From Locusta migratoria (lineage: Eukaryota; Arthropoda; Insecta; Orthoptera; Acrididae), in the NCBI GenBank assembly GCA_026315105.1, contig CM048746.1, positions 639,337,398-639,401,397 of the forward strand: DNA of 64,000 bases, in the 5' to 3' direction. The notes below the pieces were generated by a model that was not told where the DNA came from, searched no databases, and was given only the letters and a program-made list of their open reading frames with translations. The position numbers and the translations under genes are program-made. Below, one piece after another: positions 1 to 9,976 of the stretch (positions are counted from its first letter, which is position 1; every line of letters begins with the position of its first letter).

Positions 1-429
1 AAAAGATGACCAGATGTTATGACACCCTGAGTTGTTATTTAGCAGTTTTGTATTACCGGCACACCTAATACAAGAATCATTTTTGAAACGTCTGAGGCAA
101 ACTGAATACCATTGGGAAGGCTTAGCTGGAGTAGGTTGTCGAGCGAGAAACTTTGTTTATACCCGCTCGCCATGCTGTGGGTGCCCCGTTTACTTCCGCG
201 TAAACCTCTTGCGGCCCCAAGCACGAGACATTCGCTGCGATTGAGCAGAGTAGAGGAATGCCTCGCGTTTCCTCGACTGCTCACGGATGTGGCCGGACCT
301 GTATTTTCCTATACGGACAGTGCCTTATGAGGCCTGGTTTTCACTTGTCGCCATTGTTTAATTTCAATGTCCTAATGCAGCACTATCGATCCTTTTCTTC
401 CCAATCCTTATTCCGTTACCTACTTCACA

Positions 430-760
430 ATTGCTTACTAGGCAGACTACTCTCCACTAGACCATCGCACCACTAGCGATTAAGGCGCCTCCACGTCACA
501 AACTTTACTTCAGCTTCTGAGTTCCAAAGAATGTTGGAACAACTGCCAAGGCTCTCCACGCCGCGAAATAGACTAGTAAGCATGGAGGTCTGTGTTCGAT
601 CCCCGACCGCATCACAATTTTAATCCAGTGCTTCACCTTTATCTTTAATGTCTTTGGCGTGTTTGAGAAGAAAAACCGTCTCAGGTTTCGTGTATTTGCT
701 TTTACATTGATATTCCTTCACAACTATTGGAAAATTCTTGTTTCTTTTTGTTTGGGTCTC
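430..760. other. Left-arm-only segment of the palindrome
   Basis: This stretch has no counterpart in the right arm. Around 580-612 it carries a GTTCGATCCCC motif that resembles a tRNA B box, so part of it may be an old tRNA-derived insertion. No coding potential was recognised. Confidence 0.3.
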
Positions 761-1240
761 TCTATCTCCCCTTCTAGGCTGAACTTCCCTCACAAATTAC
801 GCCTGCATCGGCGATCTTCTATATTTAAACTTTTCGCAGATGTTTTAAATACAATTCTGCACAACCATATTTGTTTTAGAGATTGATTAAATTTAGAAAA
901 TGAGTGCTTCTTCTCTTGGAAAAATAAATATTACGATTCCTGATGAAAATTAGTCTGGCGTCCAGTTAAAACTTACAGATTTCTGGGGCACGGCCCACCA
1001 CCTCACAGCGGCCGGCCAACTAGCTAGCCGGCCAGCCGGCTCAGGACTGCTATGCTTCCGTCGGATGACGTACGCGCCTGTCTTTCTCGTAGGCATCGCT
1101 CCACGGCTGCAGACGTAACGCTGACTGGTGAAGCACGACATTCACTGTCAAGTCGCCACAAGGATTCTCATGTGATTCAGGACTCTTGGAATATTTTGAA
1201 ACAAAATCCGCTTCGACTGCAATTAACTTTATTTAAAAAA

Positions 1241-1281
1241 GCACTACCGGTTTCGCGTCCCGTAGACACATCATCAGGTGC
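1241..1281 (-). ncRNA. Hammerhead-ribozyme-like motif 1
   Basis: Read on the minus strand: GCAC, then core CTGATGA, one extra T, stem II GTGTC/GACGC around a 5-nt loop, then GAAA, then ACCGGT as a self-complementary stem III, A at the cleavage position, and GTGC. The flanking GCAC and GTGC pair as stem I. Type I hammerheads with very short stem III are known from Penelope-like pseudo-LTRs. The extra T after the CTGANGA core recurs in every copy in this window. No Penelope protein is recognisable nearby, so this may be a solitary pseudo-LTR. Activity is not shown. Confidence 0.6.
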
Positions 1282-1631
1282 TAAAATTCCTTAGAAAAAC
1301 ATATCTGCCATTTAGCCTTCCCCAGCGTTCACGTTAAATTTAAAGCAATCGAAAGCTTAACTTCACGTCCTCATTAAAAAGTATAAAACTTGAACGCTGT
1401 TGCGTTAGTCCTAGTTTTTAAAAATATACTGGGGGTGGAGGGCAGGTGAAACCGTGGCACGTGGAAGCGGTGTTGGCGCGAAACCGATCGAGGAAATACT
1501 CTTGGAACCAGTTACTTGAATGTCCATGTTACGTGATTAGAGTTGTGGGTTCACTGCCCGATGGACTTCGAGCCGTCTTTGAGGCTGAAGGAGGATATAC
1601 GGGATGTTGAACAGTATTAGTCGACTTTCTT

Positions 1632-1822
1632 GGCCGGCCGCAGTGGCCGAGCGGTCTGCGGCACGCCAGTCAGGGTCTGCACTGCCACTACGGTCGGGGG
1701 TTCGAATTCCCCCTTGGGCATGGATATTTGTGCCGTCCTTAGTATTAGCTAGTTCATAAATAGGTTGTAAGTTTAAGGACTGATGACCCCGTAAGCTCTA
1801 CAAACATTTGAACATTTTGATT
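1632..1822 (+). mobile_element. SINE family A, copy 1 (family description)
   Basis: Family A is about 190-205 bp. It has a roughly 90-nt head resembling a class II (Leu/Ser-type) tRNA with an A box near GTGGCCGAG and a B box GGTTCGAATCC. An unrelated body with GGGACTGATGACCCCG follows, ending near ACAAACATTTGAACAT. It has no coding capacity and would depend on a LINE partner. This copy is diverged (GCGGTCTGCGGCACGCC in the head) and its target duplication is weak (GACTTTCTTG versus GATTTCTTG). It lies in the loop of the large palindrome. Confidence 0.93.
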
Positions 1823-2290
1823 TGATTTCTTGTTTTGTTTGTTTCGTTTTTTAAGCAGTCAGAGAATTTATTTCTTATAAAGAAGAGTTATTTACTTTTA
1901 TTTTAAGGGACAGTTGTAAGTTTAAACTGTATGTATAAAACTAATTTTCATCAGGATTCATAATAATAATTTTTATTTTTCCGTGAGAAGAACTATTCAG
2001 TTTCTAGATTCAATAATAGTAATAATAAAACATGGATGTGCAGAACTGTATTTTAAACATCTAAACATCTGCAAAAAGTTTAGAGTACAAGATCGCCGAT
2101 GAAGGCGTAATTTGTGAGCGAAGTCCAGTTCAGCCTAGAAGAGCAGATAAGGAGGTTTAAAGAAAAAGAAACAAGAACTGGCAAATATTTATGAACGAGG
2201 TGAAGAAATAAGATTTAGGAAGGAAAAGAATGATAGTGCTGAATTAGGGCATTGAAAATTAATATATGGCGAAAAGTGAAAATATGACGT

Positions 2291-2366
2291 GCGACGGGAA
2301 TCGAACCCGTGTCACTCTCTTCGGGCCAGCGGTGAACTTAACCACTTGGCTACCGGTGCTCGCCCC
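2291..2366 (-). repeat. tRNA-derived sequence, not a functional tRNA
   Basis: On the minus strand there is an A-box-like GTAGCCAAGTGG and a T-arm ACGGG-TTCGATT-CCCGT with a good B box. The outer seven bases do not pair as an acceptor stem, so this is a SINE head or tRNA fossil. It starts the right-arm insertion of the large palindrome. Confidence 0.55.
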
Positions 2367-2772
2367 GTGTCTGTCTCAAACTTCCACAAGTTGCACGCGA
2401 TGGCTGTAGCGCCCCATATCGTGCGAGGTCGAACGTATGAACGCATATGCGGTGAAGTGATTGAAGAAACGCCGTCTTCGGGAGTCGTAATTAATTATAT
2501 TGGTATGGTGTCTGTTTCTTCGGATATGCCCGAATAAACAGACACTACACCAATATAATAAGAAACGAGAAAACCCAATAGGCTTCGAATCGTTGCGGAA
2601 GCAGTATTAGCAGAAGACGTTCATTTATTTATAATGGTTTAGTATGTAACAGTATAAGAGTGCTACTCATAGGACCCACTTTTTGGCTACCATTGGCAAA
2701 AAACAAACGAGTCAACCTCTTTGAGAAACACCGAGGTTTAATAGAATTGAAAAAAAAAAATCACCTACGTAG

Positions 2773-2862
2773 GGTGGGGGGGATTCGAACCCCCGAAGGG
2801 GAACGGCCTCGCACATCGTAGCGTAGCGCCTCAATGCGCTATGTTATTCCTCCGCGGCCATG
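2773..2862 (-). repeat. tRNA-derived sequence with long variable region
   Basis: The minus strand carries GGGGGTTCGAATCCCCC, a perfect T-arm with B box. The upstream head has extra length, like a class II tRNA, and starts near GCCGCGGAGGAATAAC. It differs from SINE family A and lacks the family A body, so it is a separate tRNA-derived insertion. Confidence 0.5.
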
Positions 2863-3183
2863 TCATTATTAAGATATAATTTGATAGTTGCTTCGCGGTT
2901 AATGTGTTACACATTCAACAGAATACAATTTTAATTTTCAGCCCTTTCTTCAGCTTCACGACACGTTAATGTTCAAATATAAATAAGTTATTATAGACTT
3001 ATTGTTTATTAATGTAAGAATTGCCGCTAAATATTGCACTATCAGGCGGGCTATTTGAAACAATCCAATAATAAAAATTTTAATTCAGTGCACAATAATA
3101 TAACCTAAAACAAGAATCCATTAGGAGATCGGTATCAGGATAACCAGGCAACATAAGGCAAACAGTCCATTTAAGAAAAGACA

Positions 3184-3382
3184 GCCGGCTGCGGTGGCCG
3201 AGGAGACTGAGGCGCTCCAGTCACGGTCTGCACGACCACTACGGTCGGGGGTTCGAATCCCCCCTCGGGCATGGATATTTGTGCCGCCCTAGTTCTTAAG
3301 TAGTTCATAAGTAGTTTGTAAGTTTAGGGACTGATAACCCCGTAGTTAAGTCCCATAGACTATACAAACATTTGAACATTTG
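3184..3382 (+). mobile_element. SINE family A, copy 2
   Basis: Complete copy flanked by the 11-bp direct repeat AAGAAAAGACA (3173-3183 and 3383-3393). It inserted into the right arm of the large palindrome after that structure formed, because the left arm has no counterpart. Confidence 0.95.
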
Positions 3383-3690
3383 AAGAAAAGACAGGTTCAG
3401 ACACATCAGTGGGCAGTCGAGAAGAGGCGAGGCATGCCTCTGCTCAATCGCAGCGAACGTCCCGTCCTCCAGTCAGTGCTTGTGGCCGGCCAGAGGTTTG
3501 AACGGAAGTAAACGGGGCACTTCACAGCACGGCTAGCGCGTGTAAACAAACTTCCTTACACGACAATCTACTACAGCTAAATCTTACCAACTGTTATTCA
3601 GTAGGTCCCAGACGTTTTATAAATGATTCTTGCGTTAGGTATGTTGTTAATATGAAACTGTTCATTAAAGAAATCAGGGTGACAAAAATA

Positions 3691-5747
3691 AGACCACCTT
3701 TCTTGGTAACTTGACATGCTTCATTTATTAAAGAAACCGTACTGCTCTCAATAAAGTCAGATGACATCAAACAGCGACTGATAGTAGAAGGAACACCCCA
3801 GAATACCAATACCTTGCTTGTGGGTGTTTAGTAGCGTGGTCGACATACGTCTCCCTCACTTTTCGTTACAAATTTTTCGCAAAATTCCTCTCAAGTTACC
3901 GCATGTGCCTTTGAACTATAGAACAATCACGAGTCAAAATGCCGTCAGAAACACGTTCGTATTAATGATTTAGATTCGTTGCTGTTTCGTAGAACAGGCA
4001 TTTGTAGCTACAGCGTAAAGTTTCTTTATAAATATTAACAGAAACTACTTCATAAACTTTATTCCCACAATTTTTACGATTGTCGCTGTAACAGGACACT
4101 GAATTTCACAAAAATGTCGCGTCTCAGTCCGTGGATCATGGATGAGGATGTTCCTAGAATTTTAACCCTCAAGGATTGGGGTTGGAGGGGCAAACATTTC
4201 CTCAACGATTCTGTCTTTCAGTTTATACTGTAGAATGTTTATGACTGACAGAGTAGATTGCGGGATGGTTTTCAAAGATTTTGTTCAAACCCTGCGAGAA
4301 GGAAGTTGACAAACCTTTCAAATTCCCAAAATATCCCGTCCGAGCTGGCTAAAGGGAAAGTGAATACGGTGGCGACAATTTCTCACAGACAAATAGGTGA
4401 TATATAAGCTGCTTATTAAGTTGCGGTCTTTGAGGAGTATGCCTAGCGTAGTGGACAGGGGGTTGGAGTGCAAGGTTGGAAGTCAAGGTTGGATTCCCCG
4501 GTACTTCTTACATTTTTGTTCATTTCATATTACCCCTCGCAATGTAAACCTTTTATTTATGAAATTTAAATTTACTTAAACGTTTAAGTGTGCCTCGAAC
4601 GTTGATGTCAAGAGGTGTTTCAATTAAAACACATTCAATCCTAAAGCAACAGTTCAGTGCCACAATTCCCATCCTTACACTTGGTATGCACAAAAATCAA
4701 CAGTGAAAAGTTATTTACTTAAAAACTTGAATAAAGTATGCTTTGCTCCGAACCATATTTCGGATAAAATTTCTCGCTTAAAATACTTTGGAAAAGTCTG
4801 CATAGTGTGGAGATTTTCTTTGCCGATGAACACCCTAAGGAATGTATTATAACTTCGGCATATAAATACGTGCTACAATTTTTGAAATATTATTTTCATT
4901 TAATACTTCATCGAATTATGAAAATTAAATGATGAAATAAGATATGTTAATTAAATTAGATATAACGAAACCAAATATATATACTATGCATTGAAATTTT
5001 TATAATTGAGAATTAAAACTACAAGGGTTAATATAAGAAAAGTATTTTGGAAGGGACGCGATTCAAACCCGTCCTGTTTCATTCAAAAGCTAATCGTTTA
5101 GCTACATCGCAACACCGAAAACACCGTCATCAGCAATGGTGAGCCTCAATATTAGCTGATATTGCATCTATCTGTAGTTGGATCATTTGGCGTGAGTTTT
5201 CTCTTTTCCTACGGCGTACACAGGGTAGATATTGTAGGATATTGTAGATATTGTAGGTTCATATTCGTGTTTCTTCTCGCACAGATTGGGCCAAGTAGGT
5301 GAGACCCATCCAGCGATCCCTAGTGTTGAGACTTTCAACACGCAAACGTATAAGGGGATATTATTAGCCTTTGTCAAGTCAATCGCATTCGGAGATTGTC
5401 GTTGTAGCTATTACACTCTTGGTATGTGCTTGTCAAGTTTTGAACCCACGTAAAGGCAACGTTTTCCAGTATGCACTTATTTCAGCTAATTAATTGTGAC
5501 TACTATATTGTTTGATATTTATAAATCCATTCGATATGTGCCCTGAAACCAACGTTTATTATCTGTCTGTGGAAAAACTTACGCTATGACTCACACGATC
5601 TGTTGCATTTTTCTGGTGGCAGTGTCAATCTGCTCAGAACATCTGACGCAAATAGACTGTCTATTTCGTTCATTCATTCAAAACTTCTCTTTGTTATCAT
5701 ATCAGCTGGCTGAATGAAGAGTTAAAACGGTCGCTACCAAAGTTGTT
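3691..5747. other. Unassigned AT-rich sequence
   Basis: No coding region was recognised. Two faint tRNA-like T-arm motifs occur, near 4440-4500 on the plus strand and 5050-5130 on the minus strand (GATTCAAACCCGTCC). Neither has a convincing body or target duplication. The 4890-5040 part is very AT-rich. Confidence 0.35.
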
Positions 5748-5749
5748 AC

Positions 5750-6607
5750 TTTTGTGTCCCAACTTCGTCGCCACTTTTGCGTCCCTACTTCGTCGCCGCT
5801 TTTGTGTCCCAGCCTCGTCGTCGGTGTCGGTGGCCGAGTGGAATGAGACCGACACAGGAATATAGACAGCACGCTGGTGCAGGTACGGAGGGGAGCAGCC
5901 AGAAACTATAAACACTAGAGTAAATTAGAAAGAGATGTATATTGCACAGAATGTAACAATACTTAACTTTTACATAGTACTGCAGAATGTTGATACATAG
6001 TTGTTAGAGGCCTGCCTAGTGCCTGTACAATAGCAAAGTCTTCACTGGTGCCTATCTGATTACGAAGATCCCATCCTCGTCGCCACTTTTGTATCCCATC
6101 CTCGTCGCCACTTTTGCGTCCCTACTTCGTCGCCACTTGCGCGCCACCTACTTTCGCCGCGCGCCGCCATGCACGCACGGCGCGGCGTTCTCACGACGAC
6201 AGCCACGAGCGCCCTCTGCTGCAACCCCGCTCGTGGCCACCACGGAAAGACACCGGTCACTTCGGACTGAGATAGCAACGAGTTAGGACCTTCGTAATCA
6301 GATAGGCACCAGTGAAGACTTTGCTATTGTACAGGCACTAGGCAGGCCTCTAACAACTATGTATCAACATTCTGCAGTACTATGTAAAAGTTAAATATTG
6401 TTACATTCTGTGCAATATATATCTCTTTCTAATTTACTCTAGTGTTTATAGTTTCTGGCTGCTCCCCTCCGTACCTGCACCAGCGTGCTGTCTATATTCC
6501 TGTGTCGGTCTCATTCCACTCGGCCACCGACACCGACGACGAGGCTGGGACACAAAAGCGGTGACGAAGTAGGGACGCAAAAGTGGCGACGAGGATGGGA
6601 TACAAAA
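5750..6607. mobile_element. Palindromic LTR-like insertion with 25-bp subrepeats
   Basis: The insertion is flanked by the 5-bp duplication GTTAC (5745-5749 and 6608-6612). Its arms (5750-6068 and 6291-6607) are inverted copies of the 3' part of the LTR-like repeat also seen at 38623-39091 and 44777-45258. Both outer ends are therefore the same terminus. The left end has three 25-bp units at 5748-5822 with the theme ACTTTTGTGTCCC then AACTTCGTCGCC, and similar units recur in the spacer at 6085-6134. A plus-strand copy resumes at about 6139 with the GC-rich GCGCGCCACC segment. No protein is encoded. Confidence 0.75.
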
Positions 6608-6612
6608 GTTAC

Positions 6613-7592
6613 TGAGCAGAAAAGTTACGTGTGTGAAAAATACGGATTGAAACTCGTGAAAATGAGTGAATATTAAAAAATAAAAGTGCTGCGGATGTCA
6701 GATCGATCCTAGGACCTCGTGTTACACATCTGCGCATTTATGCCGGCGCCACCCACACATACTATAGCATAGCCGTTTATCGAATCTCCGCAGAAACATA
6801 AGTCTACTACCTATTCAGAAGTGGCAGGAAACAACGCACGCTTTTGACGAAAAACCGTGGTTTTGTATTCTGCACAGTAACACACCCACCGGTGTGTAAT
6901 GTTGTCCTACTACAGAATAAACGGCGGCGGCTTCTAAAACCAAAGAATTAGCTTTAGAATCTTTCACTCCTCTAATTGCTACGATGGAGAATCACCAAAA
7001 GTCGACTCTTAGGTTTGAGATTTTACAAATTATTCAATCTACTTGTTTTTGCTGTTTGCATTATCAAATTAATGCCTGCTTCTTTGAATAGATGACCGAC
7101 TTCATTCTAAGGTGATTGTTCAGACGTCTACTTCCTGCATGATGTATTACTAGGTGCGGGTGGTTTGGCGGGCTTGTATTTTTGATTAGTATGCGAAACA
7201 TATCGTCTTCGATAGTCGCCAGTGACCAACTCACACCAAAAGATATTTTTAACCTCTGGGGAAGCCGAGTGGCGAACACCGAGCTCGCCAGTATTCGGAA
7301 TTCTTGTTGTCGTACTGCTGTCTGGATTGAAACAGGATTGTATTAAACGACTACGGATTTGAATGTCACAGCGATTTAATATTCCTAATGTTGCTTGCAC
7401 TAAAAACGTAGCTTTTGCGTCGTTATTGAAAGAAACGGAGTAAAAATACAATTATGTGTTGGGTACGATAGTTTAAAGAAATTCATTTGATGCAACACAA
7501 TGTTTCATATAGTATTATGAATATATTTTCATGGTTACGGAATAATAATTTCCTGCGATTCAGATACAGATTGTTACTCAATTATCATGTGT
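6613..7592. other. Unassigned sequence
   Basis: No known domain, repeat family or RNA gene was recognised. Minus-strand open frames around 7064-7451 resemble nothing I know and are within the length expected by chance. Confidence 0.3.
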
Positions 7593-7775
7593 TCAAATGC
7601 CTGTAAATCTATCGGACCAAACTGCGTGGTCATCAGTCCGTAGCTTACACACTGCTTAAAGCCAAGGACAAATACACACACCCATGCCTCTGGGAGGGCT
7701 CGAACCTCCACGGCGAGCAACCGCGCGCTCCGCAGCGAGGTGCTTTAGACCGCTCGGCTACTCCACCGCGGCAGA
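7593..7775 (-). mobile_element. SINE family B, copy 1 (family description)
   Basis: Family B has a different tRNA-like head from family A (GTAGCCGAGCGGTCTAAAG as A box; GGTTCGAG-type B box). Its 3' body, with CTACGGACTGATGACCACGC and a terminal TTTACAAACATTTG, is related to that of family A. This copy is slightly shortened in the middle and flanked by TATCATGTGT (7583-7592 and 7776-7785). Confidence 0.92.
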
Positions 7776-7785
7776 TATCATGTGT

Positions 7786-8572
7786 GTTTGTTATTGTTAC
7801 GTGAGAAACGTAATGCGCCATATTTCAAAATAGAAGAAAAATGTGAAAGAGTCAGTAGTCGAACTGTCACTCGTTGATCTGTAGTTGGCCATTTGGCGAG
7901 ATAAATAAGCTTATCTTTATCATTTGTTTGCTTCTCTGCACATTCATTTGACATAATCGTATCTGGTCTTATAATAGCCCAATATGTTGTCGAATGCTTA
8001 CTATTAGGCATTTCAATAGGACAGGGAGTATGGAAAAGTACCAAACGTCTGAGGAGAACTGTAATTTGTGGTGACACAGCTGGCTTATGTTTGTTAAATT
8101 TGTGCTGATATCTTAGTTGCAACATTAACCGAAAGAGAACCAGTGGAAATGACAAGATACCTTCACTCTCGGAAATACCATCAGTGATCTGCGGCACCAA
8201 ACGGTTGTCGTCTTTATAGCGCATCCGAGGCGGTGGGCGGAAACCGTCAGCGATACTCGGAACATGATGCACCATGAAACAAACCAAACACCAAAGGTTG
8301 AGAGATTTCGTGTGAACCCAAAGATTTCATTGATCAACACTCAATGAAGAAAGTTATATTTTTATAGGACTTAAATGTAATGACCATTTAAATTAAATAA
8401 CAAAAGTAAAATTACGAATTTATATAGTTTATGAAAAGTGTAAAATAATAGTTATAAGATTAGTTTTAACAGCAGTTTTCATGTTTCACATACATTGGTT
8501 GAGTTGGCATAAACCAATCTATTTACGTAAAACACTTCATTCAGCCAAGATCGCTAAAAATTTATTTTCGTA
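7786..8572. other. Unassigned sequence with one 169-codon open frame
   Basis: A minus-strand frame (7778-8287) is open for 169 codons. It shows no domain, signal peptide or repeat I recognise, and its last codons run into the SINE target site. An open frame of this length is expected about once or twice by chance in 64 kb, so I do not call a gene. Confidence 0.3.
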
Positions 8573-8614
8573 CCTTAACCGATTTCGATGAGTTCAGTCA
8601 CCATCTTCAGAAAG
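8573..8614 (-). ncRNA. Degenerate hammerhead-like motif 2
   Basis: Minus strand: stem I CTTT/AAGG, core CTGAAGA plus the extra T, stem II GGTGA/TCATC (one G-T pair), GAAA, then a weak stem III. It has the same layout as the motif at 1241-1281 but different stem sequences. The stem III palindrome is imperfect, so cleavage is doubtful. Confidence 0.45.
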
Positions 8615-8717
8615 TCCAGTACAATCACTTTGCGTCATATGTAAAAATAGAAACATAACGTAACACACGTAAACAACTAGTTAAAGTTTTTCATTTCAGT
8701 GTTGTTCGTCATAATGG

Positions 8718-8788
8718 ATAAAATGTGGTCTTGGCTCAAGTAAACAAGAGACTGTCTCCTGTTTGCCTGGGCCAAGACCACATTTTAT
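8718..8788. repeat. Long hairpin, about 35-bp stem and 4-base loop
   Basis: ATAAAATGTGGTCTTGGC at 8718 pairs perfectly with GCCAAGACCACATTTTAT ending at 8788. The inner 16 positions pair except for four transition differences compatible with G-U wobble. No repeat family was recognised. It lies about 110 bp from the hammerhead-like motif and could be a small inverted-repeat element or a precursor-like hairpin. Confidence 0.7.
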
Positions 8789-9976
8789 TTGCTGTTATTT
8801 GACGTAGCAGAAGCTTAATTACCAAATATTAATTACTTCATGCAAGAGGCATATTGCTATTAGTGTCTCTGTTAAGGCTAAGTAAATAATTCTCATTACG
8901 TTAAAGTAGGTATTATTATGTTAGTTAATTAATTCCAGGAAAGTTTTGCTCTCAGTTTCTTTATAATTACCGTTAATTACAAAGTATTGTTGACAACCGT
9001 ATTAAATTATATTTGGATATGAAATACTATTAATATAAAGGGGACCTGTGTATCAATTGATTTACGATATTTTTTAAGATAGCCAGTTGAATGTAACTTG
9101 TTCATTGCAATTAGTTAATGTACATAATTAACAATGCGTAATTTTCAGTGCCATTGTTTGGATGATATCAATAGGATGCTTTCGCGCCGTGTAAATGAAT
9201 CTTGTTACATCTTTGTTAGGAGCAACAATCTACGCCAGTAGCGAGTCTTGTTACATCCTTGATCGGAGGCACAATCCACGCCGGTTCTGAGTATTGTTTT
9301 GAGTCGTGTAACGTGATGTATCAGACACAACCCACGATATTTAGAACTTTAATTTTGAACAATTATGTAAAAGTTCTTGAATGCTAGGCGTGTAGAGAGG
9401 GCATATACAGTGATTACTCCTTCATATTTGTGCTGGACTGTACAACTCAGACTTTCGTATTCCACACACGGACTGTATATATTTGTGTTATTGATGTGTG
9501 GAATGTGCGTACTGGGTAGTAGTGACATATTAATGGACTTGTACGCTGGCCTTAATGGGGACAATTGGGCACTAATGATCCACGGAAGTGTCAATGATCT
9601 GCGATTCTACGTGTCGCCTATATTTTTAGCAGATTAGTGCCATCGAATTTCAGCCAGCCGTTATCGAGATCTATGTGAAGTTCAAAAAGCAACAAACATA
9701 CGACCCGGCACGTCACGAACAGCCTTCATAAGGAAACTAATTGTATTTAAATGGATTGAAAGTACGATCTGATGAGCTGCCAGGCAGGTATAAATCGGCA
9801 ATTGTCTAACGAATACCTCCCACTAAAAGACAACACTTGCGTACGTTGCTACAGTGACTAACTCATTGTCGCCAAAGAGCAGTAGCGGAGGTGGAGGCGA
9901 GCTCATCTACATACTTATTTTAGAAACAAATGTCGCAGGTAAGTTCGTTAATAGATTGTAAAGAAAATATTCGCAT
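8789..9976. repeat. AT-rich unassigned stretch with a short tandem repeat
   Basis: Two diverged units of about 46-48 bp lie at 9186-9233 and 9234-9279, with a partial third unit after them. They share CGCC, TCTTGTTACATC and ACAATC blocks. Overlapping open frames at 9349-9637 on both strands show no known domain. Nothing else was recognised. Confidence 0.45.

Larger units (their letters stand above)
21..3690. repeat. Large imperfect palindrome (fold-back-like repeat)
   Basis: The left arm (about 21-955) reappears inverted on the right (about 1930-3690). Matching blocks are 21-310 with 3396-3690, 330-430 with 2175-2285, and 770-955 with 1930-2150. The order is conserved and spacing differs only where one arm carries extra DNA. 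The right arm holds a block at about 2290-3395 with tRNA-like segments and a SINE; the left arm holds 430-760. Blocks look roughly 75-85% alike by eye, so the structure is old. The loop, about 955-1930, holds a hammerhead-like motif and another SINE. I see no transposase. It could be a non-autonomous fold-back DNA element or two inverted copies of one repeat. The outer left end may lie beyond the window edge. Confidence 0.75.

Noticed and set aside
1632..1735. tRNA gene calls in the SINE heads
   Set aside because: The A and B boxes are good, but acceptor stems do not pair, the bodies continue as SINE sequence, and most copies have target duplications.
2291..2366. Functional tRNA gene on the minus strand
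   Set aside because: The T-arm is good, but the first and last seven bases cannot form an acceptor stem.
5041..5140. tRNA-derived SINE near 5.1 kb
   Set aside because: Only a weak T-arm is visible; no A box, body or target duplication supports it.
7778..8287. 169-codon minus-strand gene
   Set aside because: No recognisable domain, the end runs into a SINE target site, and the length is within chance expectation for the window.
9349..9637. Overlapping frames on both strands as small genes
   Set aside because: Low-complexity hydrophobic text with no family match and no conserved context.
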